From Geosiphon pyriformis (Eukaryota > Glomeromycota > Glomeromycetes > Archaeosporales > Geosiphonaceae): a DNA stretch of 64,000 nt. Each line of letters opens with the position of its first letter. Positions within the stretch are counted from its first letter, which is position 1. The translations under genes and the position numbers were made by a program. A model generated the notes under the pieces. It did no database searches. It was given only the letters and a program-made list of their open reading frames with translations, and was not told the origin of the DNA. Below are positions 11,440-23,481 of this stretch, piece by piece. Location of the stretch: NCBI GenBank assembly GCA_016748015.1, contig JAAOMT010000239.1, positions 164,812-228,811 of the forward strand, read 5' to 3'.

Positions 11440-11745
11440 CAACCATTTGAGCAGTTAAAAAACGACTTGTAATCTTGGAAAATTTGTCCTTAAATAATCT
11501 GTTGTTCAGGTTTTTTTAAGGAATTTGATATATTTTGAACATCTTCCTGAATGGTTTGTTTTCGAATCGTCCCCTTTCATATTTCTTTTATGTACTTTTC
11601 TGACTCCTTAAACTCTAACCAACCAGAAGAAATCTATCTAATTTCTCTTTAACCTCTTTGGCAGGAGAACGATTCTCAGAATTAGAGTCCCAACACGTTT
11701 CGATGAGTTCATCATCGATAAAAGGTAGAATAAGGAGGAAGTAAT
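11440..11745 (-). pseudogene. C-terminal relic of a TKL-like kinase
   Basis: On the - strand the end of the C-lobe can be read (PFIDDELIETCWDSNSENR, about 11660-11735), then EVKEKLDRF, a decayed linker matching the family (EFKESEKYIKE, about 11580-11620), and the tail ITSRFLTAQMVD (11440-11480). Everything before the last C-lobe helices is missing and stops interrupt the linker. It is a 5'-truncated copy. A run of tttctttt sequence follows directly at the truncated side (11751-11770). Confidence 0.8.
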
Positions 11746-14195
11746 TTTATTCTTTTCTTTTCTTTTCTTAATTTGTATATGGTTAGTTTTTGTAAAGTAT
11801 AGTGAATAAATTTTTATTCAAAAGTACAAACAATACCTGTTATTGAATTATAAAAATGTTAATATAAAACATATAATTATAGCAGCTGTTTTATTTTTTG
11901 TTGACAGTATTTTTCAAAGTTGAAATTTCTCCTTGATTATTTTCTTGCCATACAATATTTGTTCTTTCTTGCTATTTATTAGCATGTTACTTTAACTAAT
12001 AATAATAGATTAATATTTGGCTGTATTGTTTAATATAGTTATTTTTGGAAAAACATTTTCTATTAAAAAACAAAATAAATTGTGTTTTAATACACACTTT
12101 TATTCAGCTAAACTATAAAATCACCTAATTTAAAAAAAAGCTGAACTAATAACATAAAAACTAAAACAGTTTCTTTTGGAAATGCTATTGGCTTTAATGA
12201 TATATAGAAGATTATTACTAATTGTCAAAAATTTTATAAGTAAATAATCTTTATTTTGGTGTTTGGTGTTTTTAAAAAATCAAATTGGCTTATATTAAGC
12301 TTGTATTTTAATAATTATATAGTTTTATTAATATTAAAATGGTTATTAAGAATAATATTAAGCTTTTTTGTATGAAGTTTATATTTCAAATTTTTTTGAA
12401 TATTGCAACCAAAGTTGAACTGGCTGAATCTTTTTCTCACTACATTAAAAATTATCAAATCTGTTGTAGCTTCATTTTTGTTTCTGTCTTTGCTGTTATC
12501 GTACTTTTTGACACATTAAATTATAAAGTTAATAATGCTTTTGGGGGTATTTGGTGAAGTTTTCACAATTAAATTTAAGCATATTGTTTTGTGACAATAT
12601 GTTGTTGTTTATTTTAAGAACTCTGTTTCTGCTGATTTTGCTCTGAACCACAAAAAAAATAGTGTTAGAATTTTTTGCTTCTGGATCAAGAAAAGATAAT
12701 TGTCTTGAGAAATTTTTTTAAGGTGAATCTGATTAATCTTCTTTCTGGCTGCACAGCTCATGAAATTAGTTACAAGATCACTTAAGTGCAGTTATTATCA
12801 AAAAAAGAATGCTCAACAACCAAAAAAATATTATTCTCAAATTTCAAAGCATAAAAATACATCCAAACTGATAATAATTTTCTAAGAAACTGCACAAAAT
12901 TCAAAACTCTTCTTGACTAGACATAATGATATATTATTCTTTGAACGATTTTTCCGAATGTGTACATTAAGCTCTAAATTTTAAATCGAAGCGGTATTTT
13001 ACACATAGAATCATAGATGTCTTGAATTCTAAAGATAATATGATTTTCACAGAACAATATTTGCTTCGAAATTGACATGATATCACTTTTGTTCATTTAA
13101 AGGTAGTGTCAGATGATGTAGAATGAAAACGAAATGATGCTTCTAAGAAAATATTATACACGAAATCGGTTAAATTATTGGAAGGGGTTCTCAAAACCAG
13201 ATTAAAATAATATTTCGCTTAATACGAGATAAATGAAAAAAGTAATAAAGAGTTTTCGGGTTTAAAAAATGAAATAGGCAAACATCAAAAAAGTTGGTTT
13301 TCACATATCATTATAAATTACAGGATCAATATCTCATTAATAAAATAATCATATTCTAGAGTCATTATGTCGAAAGTATTTACATATGGCATTCAAAAAT
13401 GTGCGACCTTTTAACACGGTAATCACCCTATTTAATTTTCTTTGTGTTCATAGCTTTCTATAGAATCTTTCAAGTTTTAAACAAATTGTGTGTTTTATCC
13501 CAATTGGCTGGGAACAAATGAATCTCAGAAAAATTAAGCGAATTTATCTTTGTAAATACCAACTAAATAGTTTCATGAATTATACGTTGCATTAATTTCC
13601 CAGAGCCCACTTATTTATTATTAGTTTTAAATTTAATCTAAGCAACTCTTCATTTTGCGATTATAAATACCCCAAAATTATCCTCAAAAGAAAGTTATTG
13701 CCGAGAACAATTGTTAAATATTATTAATAAAGAACAATACTCTATTTGTACCAAGAATACGATGAACTTTTTTTTATTTCCTATCAACTAATTCAAAATG
13801 TATTTTCTACTATTTTTTGCATAATTTCTTGAATATAACACTGATAAGCATAATCAATAATTTAGGTAACGCTTTTTACCATTGTCTGTGAACGTACAAG
13901 ATTTTTTTAATAGAAATTCCCTATAAAACCTGTTTATTACATGCACAATTAACATCAGCTGCCCTAATTGTGGAAAAACAATGCTTATCTCCTGCCTTTT
14001 TCGATATGCTTTTAAAATATTTTAGGACATTGTTAGTATACTTTAACAATGCATCGCCAAATTTATAGTTAAATCGAACAATAATTTTTAACCTGGGTAT
14101 TGAAAATTTCTACCAAAATTTAGCTTTTTACCATTTTGATTTAATTCGTATTGTTTCCAATTATAGATGCTGATATGAAGACCATGATTTTTTGC
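11746..14195. other. AT-rich region, no gene recognised
   Basis: The longest frame (12339-12557, +, 72 codons) has a hydrophobic C-terminal half (CCSFIFVSVFAVIVLF) but no recognisable family and poor codon context, so it is not called. A TATA-like sequence (TTATAAATACCCC, about 13662) is followed only by very short frames. Confidence 0.45.
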
Positions 14196-14202
14196 TATAA
14201 AA
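14196..14202 (+). promoter_or_regulatory. TATA box of the CaaX peptide gene
   Basis: TATAAAA lies about 100 bases before the ATG at 14299, the same spacing as in the kinase promoters of this window. It is followed by a pyrimidine-rich leader (cttctcttctctcaatcc) typical of fungal transcription starts. Assigned from sequence and position only. Confidence 0.5.
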
Positions 14203-14298
14203 CTAACGGTGCTTTCCCAACTTCTCTTCTCTCAATCCAAATCAACAAAATAACCAAAAGAAAAAAAGCAAAGCAAATAAAATAAAGTAATTTGAAAA

Positions 14299-14430
14299 AT
14301 GCAACCAACAACCAACAATCAATCCTTATTCAATCCGCTCTCAATCATCGCTCCTGGCAATGGCTCTATTAAAGGACCAACCGGTGACCCAGACGATGGT
14401 AGCGGCACTGGTCAATGCTCAATTATGTAA
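14299..14430 (+). CDS. Small 43-aa protein ending in a CaaX box (CSIM)
   Basis: A single exon starts at the first ATG after a TATA box and a CT-rich leader, and ends Q-C-S-I-M-stop. C-a-a-X with X = Met is a farnesylation signal; CSIM is also the box of vertebrate prelamin A. The body is Asn/Gln/Thr-rich at the start (MQPTTNNQSLFNPL) and Gly/Pro/Asp/Ser-rich before the box (GPTGDPDDGSGTGQ), with no TM segment or signal peptide. Small size, low complexity and a terminal CaaX box are the form of ascomycete and basidiomycete lipopeptide pheromone precursors, but no maturation site can be confirmed, and a non-pheromone prenylated peptide is equally possible. Local base composition is less A+T-rich than its surroundings and the reading frame is clean. 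The GT in ATGTAA could alternatively be a splice donor, which would remove the box. Confidence 0.55.
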   Translation: MQPTTNNQSLFNPLSIIAPGNGSIKGPTGDPDDGSGTGQCSIM

Positions 14431-17400
14431 ATTCAAAAATTATTCCCATCGAAAATTCTCTTTCTTGACCACCACCATCACTTTTTGCCGCCAAATTTAT
14501 AACCGAACCAAATTTTTTAAAAGTTATGTTCGTTACCTCTGGCTCATACTTTTTTAAGAGGTTTAACGATTTGATTCAAATTAGTTAATACCGAGTTTAA
14601 ACGCTTTAAATGATAGTTTAGCCTTCAAAAATGAATTATCTCTTTAAATATTTATAATTTTAATTTTGTATCAATCCTATTAAATTAATTTTTATTTGAC
14701 TTGTTTTTATATGATATATAATTAATTACTAAATGTCAAATAAGTAACAAGATCAATAATTAATTGTGAAAACAACAATTTTTTCTTGAAAAAAGATTTT
14801 GAATCAAAACAAGAAAAAAAATTGATTCTTGACTAAACTGAACAGAAGCTTTTACTTTAATAATTTTTATAATATTGATTTTGTGAATATAAATGTCTGA
14901 AAAACAAATTTAAATTTTTTCTGTTCAATTGAATTTCCAGTTAAATAATAAAATAATTAACTGGTCTCATGCCAGCTTTTTAACAAAAGGTTTTATTCTA
15001 TTTTGAACAAATATCTATCATTTTGAATCATAATCAAATTCATGCATAACATTGGATTCATTTCAGCATGCGAATTGCTAAAATAAAAATCACAAATTCC
15101 ATACTAATGTGGCCTGAAATATTTTATTCAAATTTCTCTCAATTAATCCCCATAATCCACCAAACCAAAAGAAATAATTCAATCGAGTCACAACTATATT
15201 TCTCATTATGAATACATAGAATAATTGTATGACCAAGTTCCAAGAGATCGATTAGTTTTTTTCCATCCCAAATTTAAAAAAAAAACTTTTTACCAAATTT
15301 ACTTTTAATCATTTTATGACTTTTATTTTATTTACAATCATCAGCATATAAATTGTTTAACTTAAAAATAATTACATATAATTTTCACACAAATATAACT
15401 TTTTTAAAAATTATAAAAGAATAACTTGAATTGGTTGCAACTTTTAAAAGATGATCTTGACACAAAAATCAAGAGTATACCTTTCTAATACAGAGAAAAA
15501 CAGTACTGACACACCATATATACACATAACAACAAAAAACTCACAGATAGAGAATTTCTGCAAAACTTTTTTTACTAACAAATACTATTACAATGTTTAA
15601 AAAAGGAATTGGCTCTTTTTATATACATATAGCATTTAATAATGAATTGACAATTATCTCTGCGTCCCAAATAGCAAAAATACAGAGAGTAATTTCTCCA
15701 GTTATTAGAAATAAACGCAACCAATACTTTTGATAACCATTAGGAAGACAGAAACACTTTTGGTAATGCTGGCACATAAAGATATTATGTTTTTTACTCA
15801 AAAGTTTGATTCAGTTATTGTCTCATTATTTAAGGTATTGGATATAATAAATTGAAATAAAAAAATTACGCAAAAAATTTTCAAAAAATATTCTGCTGGG
15901 TTTATTATTATTTTTATCAACATCTGATTTCTAAGGCCAAGCAATAAGCTGTTACAGCGTCAAACATTCTTTTTGGGATATTAAGATATTCCTTAAATGC
16001 TCCTATGGAATTCATTAAAAATAATTAACTTTACTACATTTATTGTCATTATGAGGTAAAAAAAAGTTTAATTTCATTAACCACTTTATTATCATTTGAA
16101 AAGTCTGAAAAGTTTTTCAAAAAATCAGAAATGGCATATTGCATGCAAATTCACCCAATTATTTTGAATGTTTTTTTAACATTCATAGAAGTCATGAGCT
16201 TTTAAACAGGTTGCTTTAGTTTCAAAATTTTCCATAATGTAAATCAAATTTGCATAAGTATTTATGAAAACGTTTCTAAATATGATTCAGATAGTTCAAA
16301 ATTCGAAACCTAATAATTAAAAGATTAAAATCCATACTAAATTGATTGTATCTCAATTGAAAAACTCCAACTCAAATGCTGCATTCATTGATGAAATCAT
16401 GTGAAGCCCCTATATTAAGTGGCTTGTTTATTATTTCAGCATTTTTTTTCACATTTGACATGTTACAAAATGGATATTGAAGAATTGATACTTTGAAAAT
16501 TCAAGAATGTATTTAGTTTTAATATACTGATACTTTCCATTGTTTTAAGGCTATCAAAATTCTATTGTTTCAGATGATTTGGCTTTCGCAACAACCATTT
16601 TAAATTGAAAAATAGCCCTTTTTTACAACACAGCTACTGATAGCGTCTCAAGTACAATTATATTATAATCTTATATTTCAAAATATTTTGTGCTGAATTA
16701 TTTTAAACTGAAATGATATTATCTAAAGCTTTGAGGTATATACTATTAAGCTTAAAGAATTAAATTTTTTTTATTATAAATTTAATAGTCGTAATACAAA
16801 ATATTTTTTTAGGAAATAATTGTGGCTTTATTTTAATTTAGTTCGTGACAAACCATATTATAAAAATTTTCTTTCAATGGTTAATTAAAATTTAAAAATA
16901 ATAATTTTTGATACTCGATTATAATAAAATATTATAGAATTAATTATACATTATATGATTAATAAATGTAATATATAAAAATATAACCAATATTCTTGAA
17001 GATTAAAATCAATTGTAAAGTTTTAGAATTAAAGATAACTAATATATTCACTTCAGTTTTTAATTAGCGCTGGTTATAATTTTTAGATAAATGTCATTTG
17101 AATTTTAGAAAATAATTATAGATATAACAGCAAAAAATATTTGAGGGATAGACTTGCAAGTGAAATTTATTCAAAGTAAATAACAATGAATTATAGATTA
17201 TTTTAGATTTGCAATGATTAACAAATAAGTTCTCAAACTATTGTAATCTTAAAGATTTATTGAATCTTTATTTAATTATTAATTTTTACAATTTCGCTAA
17301 CATTAATTTAAAATAATTGAATCATTGATTATAAGGTCTGTTATAAAAAAATATGATATCTTTGCTTTTCTTTAACTAATTGTATTTATTTCTGCTATCA

Positions 17401-17864
17401 AGTGCAGAAATATGAGCTTCAATTTTTTTAAACATTTCGAGTAATCATATGTTAATTTTTGCTTGATATTTTATTAATATCAAATATTTAAAAGGGTAAA
17501 ATCTTTTAAAACATTCTGTTACATTCAATAAAGTATAATTAAAATGCATGTAAATATTTTGAATTGACTTTTTAATAAAATATTTTAATCAAGATTTGCT
17601 GATAAGCAATGTGTGTCTGAAAATAGTTCTATAAATTAGAAACTTAAAAAAAATGTTTTTTTAAATATAAAAATTATTAGAATTACAAAATAATTTGCAA
17701 AGTTTTAAATTTTTTCATATAAATTATAAAAAATAATATTTTAATTTCATGTAAATAAATTGGAATTAAAACTAAATAAAAGGATCTAACATAATTAAAA
17801 AATATTAATTCGATCTTACTAATAATAGATACACATCAGTCATAACTTCAATAATTAGAATTAC
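14431..17864. other. 3' flank of the small gene, then AT-rich desert
   Basis: About 14431-14620 is less A+T-rich and probably is 3' UTR. The rest holds no supportable gene. A 60-codon - frame at 15619-15801 has no recognisable motif and no coding context. Confidence 0.45.
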
Positions 17865-18360
17865 AATATATGCTGAAACATTCAAGTATGGGGATTGTGA
17901 TGGATATGGAAGTATTTATCAGCAAATTTTCATTTTACTCGTTAATCCGATAAATTAATGATAGTTCATAGACTGAATTATATTAATTCTGCTAGTATGG
18001 TTTATTGTGACCTACACTCTGGCAACATCCTAAAAAGTACAAATATATGGTTAGAAATTGGAGACCTCGAATTATGTCAATCAGCAAATTATAATCACCA
18101 ATAGGACTCTAAAAAGCAACAGCAAACAATAAGTTACAAGAGGAGGAGAAATTATATGGAGTAATTACATATGTTCTACCCAAAGTTTTAAGAAAAGAAA
18201 AGTTTATTTCGACTGGTAATATTTATAGATATGGAATGTTATTTGAGAGTTGGCAACACGGAAGTCTTTCTTTCATGATTGCTCTCATAATCAAATCCTT
18301 ATAATGGCTATTTTAAACAAAAAAAGACTTAAAAATAGTGATCAAGAATATAAGTAAATT
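17865..18360 (+). pseudogene. Decayed TKL-like kinase, exon 2 relic
   Basis: Fragments in family order on +: AETFKYGIVMDM, a decayed catalytic loop MVYCDLHSGNIL (HRD changed to YCD), IGDLELCQ in place of IGDLGLCQ, YGVITYVLPKVLRKEKF, TGNIYRYGMLFE, and FHDCSHNQILIMAILN. Stops (for example after the first 30 codons) and frameshifts separate them. There is no exon 1, no family tail, and the catalytic residues are lost. It is a second-exon relic that has decayed further than the copy at 5.1 kb. Confidence 0.85.
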
Positions 18361-20102
18361 GAAATTATTGTATTGACCTGGTAACTAAAAAACTGATTCT
18401 GAATTTTTATAGTTTTGGGAAGTCTCACTTATATATTTTCAAAAAAAATCAATAATTTGGTCAATTATTAAGTTTTTGATCAAGTCAATAATTACATTAA
18501 TGACTTATTCTTAAAAATAAGATGGCTAAAAAAGATAATATCAGTGGTTAATACATGTAAATAAATATAATTTGATAATTAATATAACTAAAAAACTAAG
18601 AAATTTAAGTATGACACTATTTTTATTTTAATAAACATATTATTACTGCTGTTATTAAAAAAAGTGGTTGAATTTTTTGGAATTTTACTAAAATTAGTTT
18701 TTTTCTGTTTTTAATAATAGAATTTTTAAGTTATTTGTTAAATGTATATGCCGTTAATACTATTTTTTTATATTTGAGATATATATTTTTAATTTTTGTA
18801 TTAAAGACATTTATTAAAAGTTCCAATCAGTTTTAAAATTAAAAAAGTTATTTTTTACCTAAAAATTCAATTTTCAATTATTTTTTAAGTTAAACAATTT
18901 ACACTTTTAATAGTTGTAAAATAATAAAAAAATTCGATTCAAATTTTTCTTCAAATCTGAGATAAAAATAAATTTTCTTAAAAAAAAAAAGCTTTTTTTT
19001 TATACATTTTAAAATAAAACTATTTTGAGTTTTAATTTGTAAAAATATTGGTACATTTCTAAAGACTGAATGTAAATTTTTTATTAAAAATTTTTAAATA
19101 ATTTTATTATATATTTATAATTTTTTGTAATTGCTTTTTCAATTATATATTTTTAATATTTAAAATGATTTTTAAGAAAATATTTCAAAAATAATTTAAA
19201 ATATATATATATATCCAAATCTTTATTTAAATTTATTAATTATTCATTTTAATATGATTAAAAATGTTATATTATATTATTTTTAAACTTTTTACTTTTT
19301 GAATTAATTTACACACATTAATTCATATAACTAATTTAATAATAACAATAAATTTTTAATTAAAAAAAAATGTATATTAAAATTAAGATTCTAAAATAGT
19401 AAAGTAATTCGTTTAAAAATTATTTTTTTTTCAAGTAAATTGATTGCAAAATATTGTAAAAGTAACAATTATAAAGACATCAATTAAGTGATATTAAAAT
19501 AATAAAGAATTTTTATGTGTATAATCAACTTATCATTCACGAATTTTGTGCTATAACAAGAAAAATAAGTGTTTAAAAATTTAATTATTTCCCTAATGAA
19601 AAATCTTTAATGAATTAGCATAATTAATATATCATGGCATCTAATATAAGATTGATAGATCTATAAAATTAAAAAGTTTTTTTTTAATAAGCTTTACAGA
19701 ATTACAACTATGCTATACTATAAACTTTACTGCGTTCGCTCATTCTTCTAAAGAATCGAAACCCTTTAAATATCAAGTGCGTAATCCTAAGAAAGCGATT
19801 TCAATTCTGAAGGTTTATTTCAGCTTATTGCTAGGAACCCTTAGATAATAAAGCTAAAAGGCTATAAACGGACATAATTGTCCAACAAATAAAAAACTAA
19901 AATAAGTAGATAATCCTAACTAAAACCTGAAAAGAAATCAATAATCCGAGTTTCACGCCTTTGGAGTTAGATTGACGTTTCGGATGCTTTAAAAGAAGAG
20001 ACTTAGTGAGAGCCACGATCACATAATATAAGTATAAATACTCAATTACCTGTCTTCAATACTCATAGCCTTGTCGGTACGACTCTAAGATATAAACCAT
20101 AG
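18361..20102. other. AT-rich region, no gene seen
   Basis: Extremely A+T-rich to about 19700. From 19700 to 20100 base composition is more balanced, but no continuous frame or recognisable motif was found on either strand; this part may be the 3' flank of the - strand gene that ends at 20103. Confidence 0.45.
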
Positions 20103-20689
20103 TTATATATCTAATTTTTTAAGCATCAAAGAAATACAAAATAATCCACCCACATCAATACGAATGCTAGTGCAAACACGAGGCACATTCATCTTGTGAA
20201 TATGTTCTATGCATTGTTGAATGACGTCCATAACATCATGCCAGTTTCCTTCTTTTGATTGCAAATGAATGATTGAATTAAATTTATTTCTTTAGATTGT
20301 TGCTTTCAATTGCAGTCTTACCGAGATTGGTTCCACTAGCATGAAGGTTAAATTTTATTCTTTACCGTAGAAAGAAAATTAGTCGAGGGCACCACTAAAA
20401 ATTAACTGTTAATTTGTAAGTTGTACTTGCCCTTGTTTTTCCTTTAAGATTTTTTGGACCTCAGCAATGTACTATGTTGAGAACAAAAAGGTTTGTTAAT
20501 AATAATTGAGGCCAAGTTTTCTCGAAATAAAAATAAGAATAAATCAGCTATAAAAAAAAAGTAATCATTCATAAAACGTGGATCTGTGTGGAAGCTAGAG
20601 CCCAAAATAAATTTTTTCAATATCACCTCTGAAGTGTTCACTTTGGTACCAACAGGTACGATTGAAAAGTCAGCGAGGATTGAATTCAT
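20103..20689 (-). CDS. ECM15: UPF0045/MTH1187-family (ECM15-like) protein, with a frame break at one splice site
   Basis: Small YkoF-like protein of the family of yeast ECM15 (YBL001C), members of which bind thiamine in structural work; cytosolic role uncertain. Exon 1 (20627-20689) gives ILADFSIVPVGTKVNTSE. Exon 2 (20427-20471) gives YIAEVQKILKEKQGQ. Exon 3 (20323-20360) gives IKFNLHASGTNL. Exon 4 (20103-20251) gives EGNWHDVMDVIQQC, then HKMNVPRVCTSIRIDVG. These are the family's N-terminal strand, first helix, H-A-x-G-T-x-x-E-G motif and last R-V-x-T-S-I-R-I strand. Exons 1-2 and 3-4 join in frame, but exon 3 has one base too many after its AG acceptor (20360), so exons 2-3 do not. That is a one-base sequence error or an early pseudogene. 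The C-terminal end after DVG is uncertain. Confidence 0.75.
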
Positions 20690-20805
20690 GTTTAGTACTG
20701 GGACTTGATAAAAGGGTAAGAAATTCCAAGTGAAAATATATATAGGGGATTATAGCAGAGAGACAACTTAAGGAAAGATCAAAGTTAAGGGAACAGGGGT
20801 TAAAT

Positions 20806-20871
20806 ATGTCTCAAACATTGGAAGAAAATTTCAAAGACTTTTTGACACATAAGCTAAGGATGATGTCAAAG
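20806..20871 (+). CDS. Possible first exon of an unknown gene
   Basis: ATG at 20806 opens 22 codons (MSQTLEENFKDF, then LTHKLRMMSK) that end exactly at a good donor (AAAG|GTAATA, 20872), in phase 0. It lies 117 bases from the start of the ECM15-like gene on the opposite strand, in a less A+T-rich stretch, so a shared divergent promoter is possible. No convincing second exon was found in the next kilobase. The protein is not recognised; it may be a remnant or chance. Confidence 0.25.
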
Positions 20872-22433
20872 GTAATAAATCATGAGCTCAGATGATAGAA
20901 TAGTGCATATATATATTAAAAATGGCTGTGAATTCAATTTACGAAATAAATAGAGCGTGATAGAAACAAAGTACACACGTAATAATGCCGTTTCATATTT
21001 CACATATGTCTCAAAATTTTAGGTATGATTTTTTTAACCTATTGAGTAAAATAACATTTTTATAAGTTTTATAAGGGCAAGATCCAAGTTTAGAAGGCAC
21101 ATATTCTATTCACAAAAAATACTTTAATAAAAGATATCGTTAAAACTATGTAAAAATTGTCAGTTTTTAAAAAATTTAATGAGGCTTCAAAAAATAGGTT
21201 GATAGAAATTTCATGATTACCAAAGAAAAATATTAAAAAATTTAGGCTATAACATATTTCATTTAATGCATTCTCATCCACAAAACAACTACAAAGAGAC
21301 TTTCCGTTCCGCTCCGCTCTATTTCAAAGGAAAATTCAGACGAAAGGGTGAGGTTCAAAAAGCAAAATAAATTCTAATTTTCTAAATTGTTTCTCATTCA
21401 TGAAAAAATCTAAATTGCATAAAAACTAAAAATAACATACTTTAATGTCAATTTCAGTAATGAAAATTTTAATATTTTAAATGCTTAAGAGGATTATAAT
21501 TTATCTTAGATCGTCAAATCTTTTAAATATGTAAACTTTCATCTTATTATAATAGGAAATGTAAAAATTTAATGTTTTAAAGTTAGGTTTTGAAGATCAA
21601 TTTAAATTAAGGAATGCTCTTGAAAATTCGAGGCTGTTTTACCACGTTTTGCACAAAATTTTAATGATATTTTGAGTTTCAACCTTAATTTTGCGGTACA
21701 GAATTGAAAGAATCTTCTTTTCAAAAAAGAAAAAAAAATTTTTTAAAGTTAAAATATTTATGATATTACAGATAAAAATATCATCTTTTAATGCAAAAAA
21801 AAAGTTTAAACGTAGCATGTGGATATTTCTGTATTAAATTAGAAGCCATTTAGTTGAATGATTTTTTACTTAAAAATTTTTTTAAAAGGAAAAAAATAGT
21901 TGAAACATATAATAGTACTTTTCCAAATATATTTAGCTTTAAACACTCTTACTTATATAATTTTAAGATAGCATGGGAATTTAGTGTATGAAATTTTAGG
22001 TAAAATTTTTATTTTATTTAACTTAAATTATTTTTTAAACTGGCCAAGTTTTTCTAGAGTAAAGACTAATCATAAACGTATATATATATATTAAAAAGAA
22101 AATTTCCTTTAAAAAAAAAAAAATTTAGGTTTTTTAAATTTGTGTCTCAAAGGGACTAACCGCTAGTTCGAAATAATATTAAAATCCCTCTTATATCAAT
22201 TATTTTATTATCGACCTTAACAGTCAAAGTTAAAATACTTTAGATAGATTAGTCCACAGATAGTTACCTTGAAAATTCCCACGCGACTATTATAGCAAAT
22301 CGGCGTCAGAAAGATTTTACAAATAGCAAACACTACTTACTTTTTTGCTCCAACTATGAACTTTTTCACAATTCTTTTTGCTTACATTTGCAGAAAAGTT
22401 TATACAAAATGCTTTGATTCTACTGTCAAACAA

Positions 22434-22481
<48 letters not shown>

Positions 22482-23481
22482 AAGAAATTTTTAATCTAAA
22501 ATATTCTAAATTTAGTTTTTTTTATTTCTTCTCCACATGTGGAGCTAGCTGGTAATTTTTACCACTTTTCCAATTTTTCTTACTCAAACTTTAAATAAAT
22601 CTTTAAGCAAGAAAGTGAACGGAAATTTTTTTTTTTATTATGATATCAGGTTTCTCATAATCTCATCCACAAGAGTAATTTATAAAAAGGATCAATACAG
22701 TGATTTTTCAATAATGTTGGGTAAGAACCTCAACATTAAAACTTCTTTTTTTTAATCAAAAAAATTTTTTTTTTCCTAATTAAGACCTACAAACGCATAC
22801 CCACTATTACATCTAATGCTATCCATTCAACAAGGAAACTACTTTTGACTGTTTTTAGTCGTGAGACCCAATTTAATTTGTAAATTTAACTTGAATTATA
22901 CTTGGTTGAAGTTAACCTGCGGGTTCAATATATTTACTTAATTAACGTTTAGAAATTCAAGAGAACCGTCAAACATCATCTTGATCATGATCATCGATCA
23001 ACATCTATCAAACTAATTTATTTTGTAATCAGCACAAATATCACACTAAACCAAAACTCGCCCATGAGAAAGCAGGATTTTATAAAGTTCTCTAACCTTT
23101 CTCTAGGCCCCTCATTTTTTTGACAGCTACCATCTAACCTCTGTATATTCTCTCCCACGTAGAGCATAAAACCGGAAAAACTCTTCAAAAATATCTTTTC
23201 CTATTAAATAGAACTGAAAACAAATAAACTCGAGATACGCCAAGCTTGAAAAAGAAACTCAACTTCTGATCAAATCGTGAGAACTATATAAATTCTATGT
23301 CACCATAGTGACAAAGATTAAAAATAGCGTCGAAACTTATTCTCCCAGTTTCATTTTCTCTAAGAACCAAAGTGTTTACACTTAAAAGTTTTATCGATAA
23401 AGAGGCGTTGACTACCTAAATTTTTTGAGCCTTAATCTTTTAAATCACTTTACCAACTCGAACCTCACAAAATTCAAAGAA
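20872..23481. other. Intergenic region with a TTA microsatellite
   Basis: No supportable gene. The 63-codon - frame at 21090-21281 has no recognisable motif. A (TTA)n array lies at 22436-22481. From about 22850 base composition becomes more balanced, as expected of the promoter and leader of the VMA12-like gene. Confidence 0.45.
22436..22481 (+). repeat. (TTA)n trinucleotide microsatellite
   Basis: About 15 perfect TTA units in an intergenic region; one of several TTA/TAA arrays in the window. Confidence 0.95.

Noticed and set aside
12339-12557. A 72-codon + frame with a hydrophobic half
   Set aside because: No similarity recognised, no promoter or splice support, and AT-rich sequence yields such hydrophobic frames by chance.
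13655-13800. A TATA-like element that might drive a small RNA
   Set aside because: Only the TATA-like sequence is seen. No structure, terminator or frame supports a transcript.
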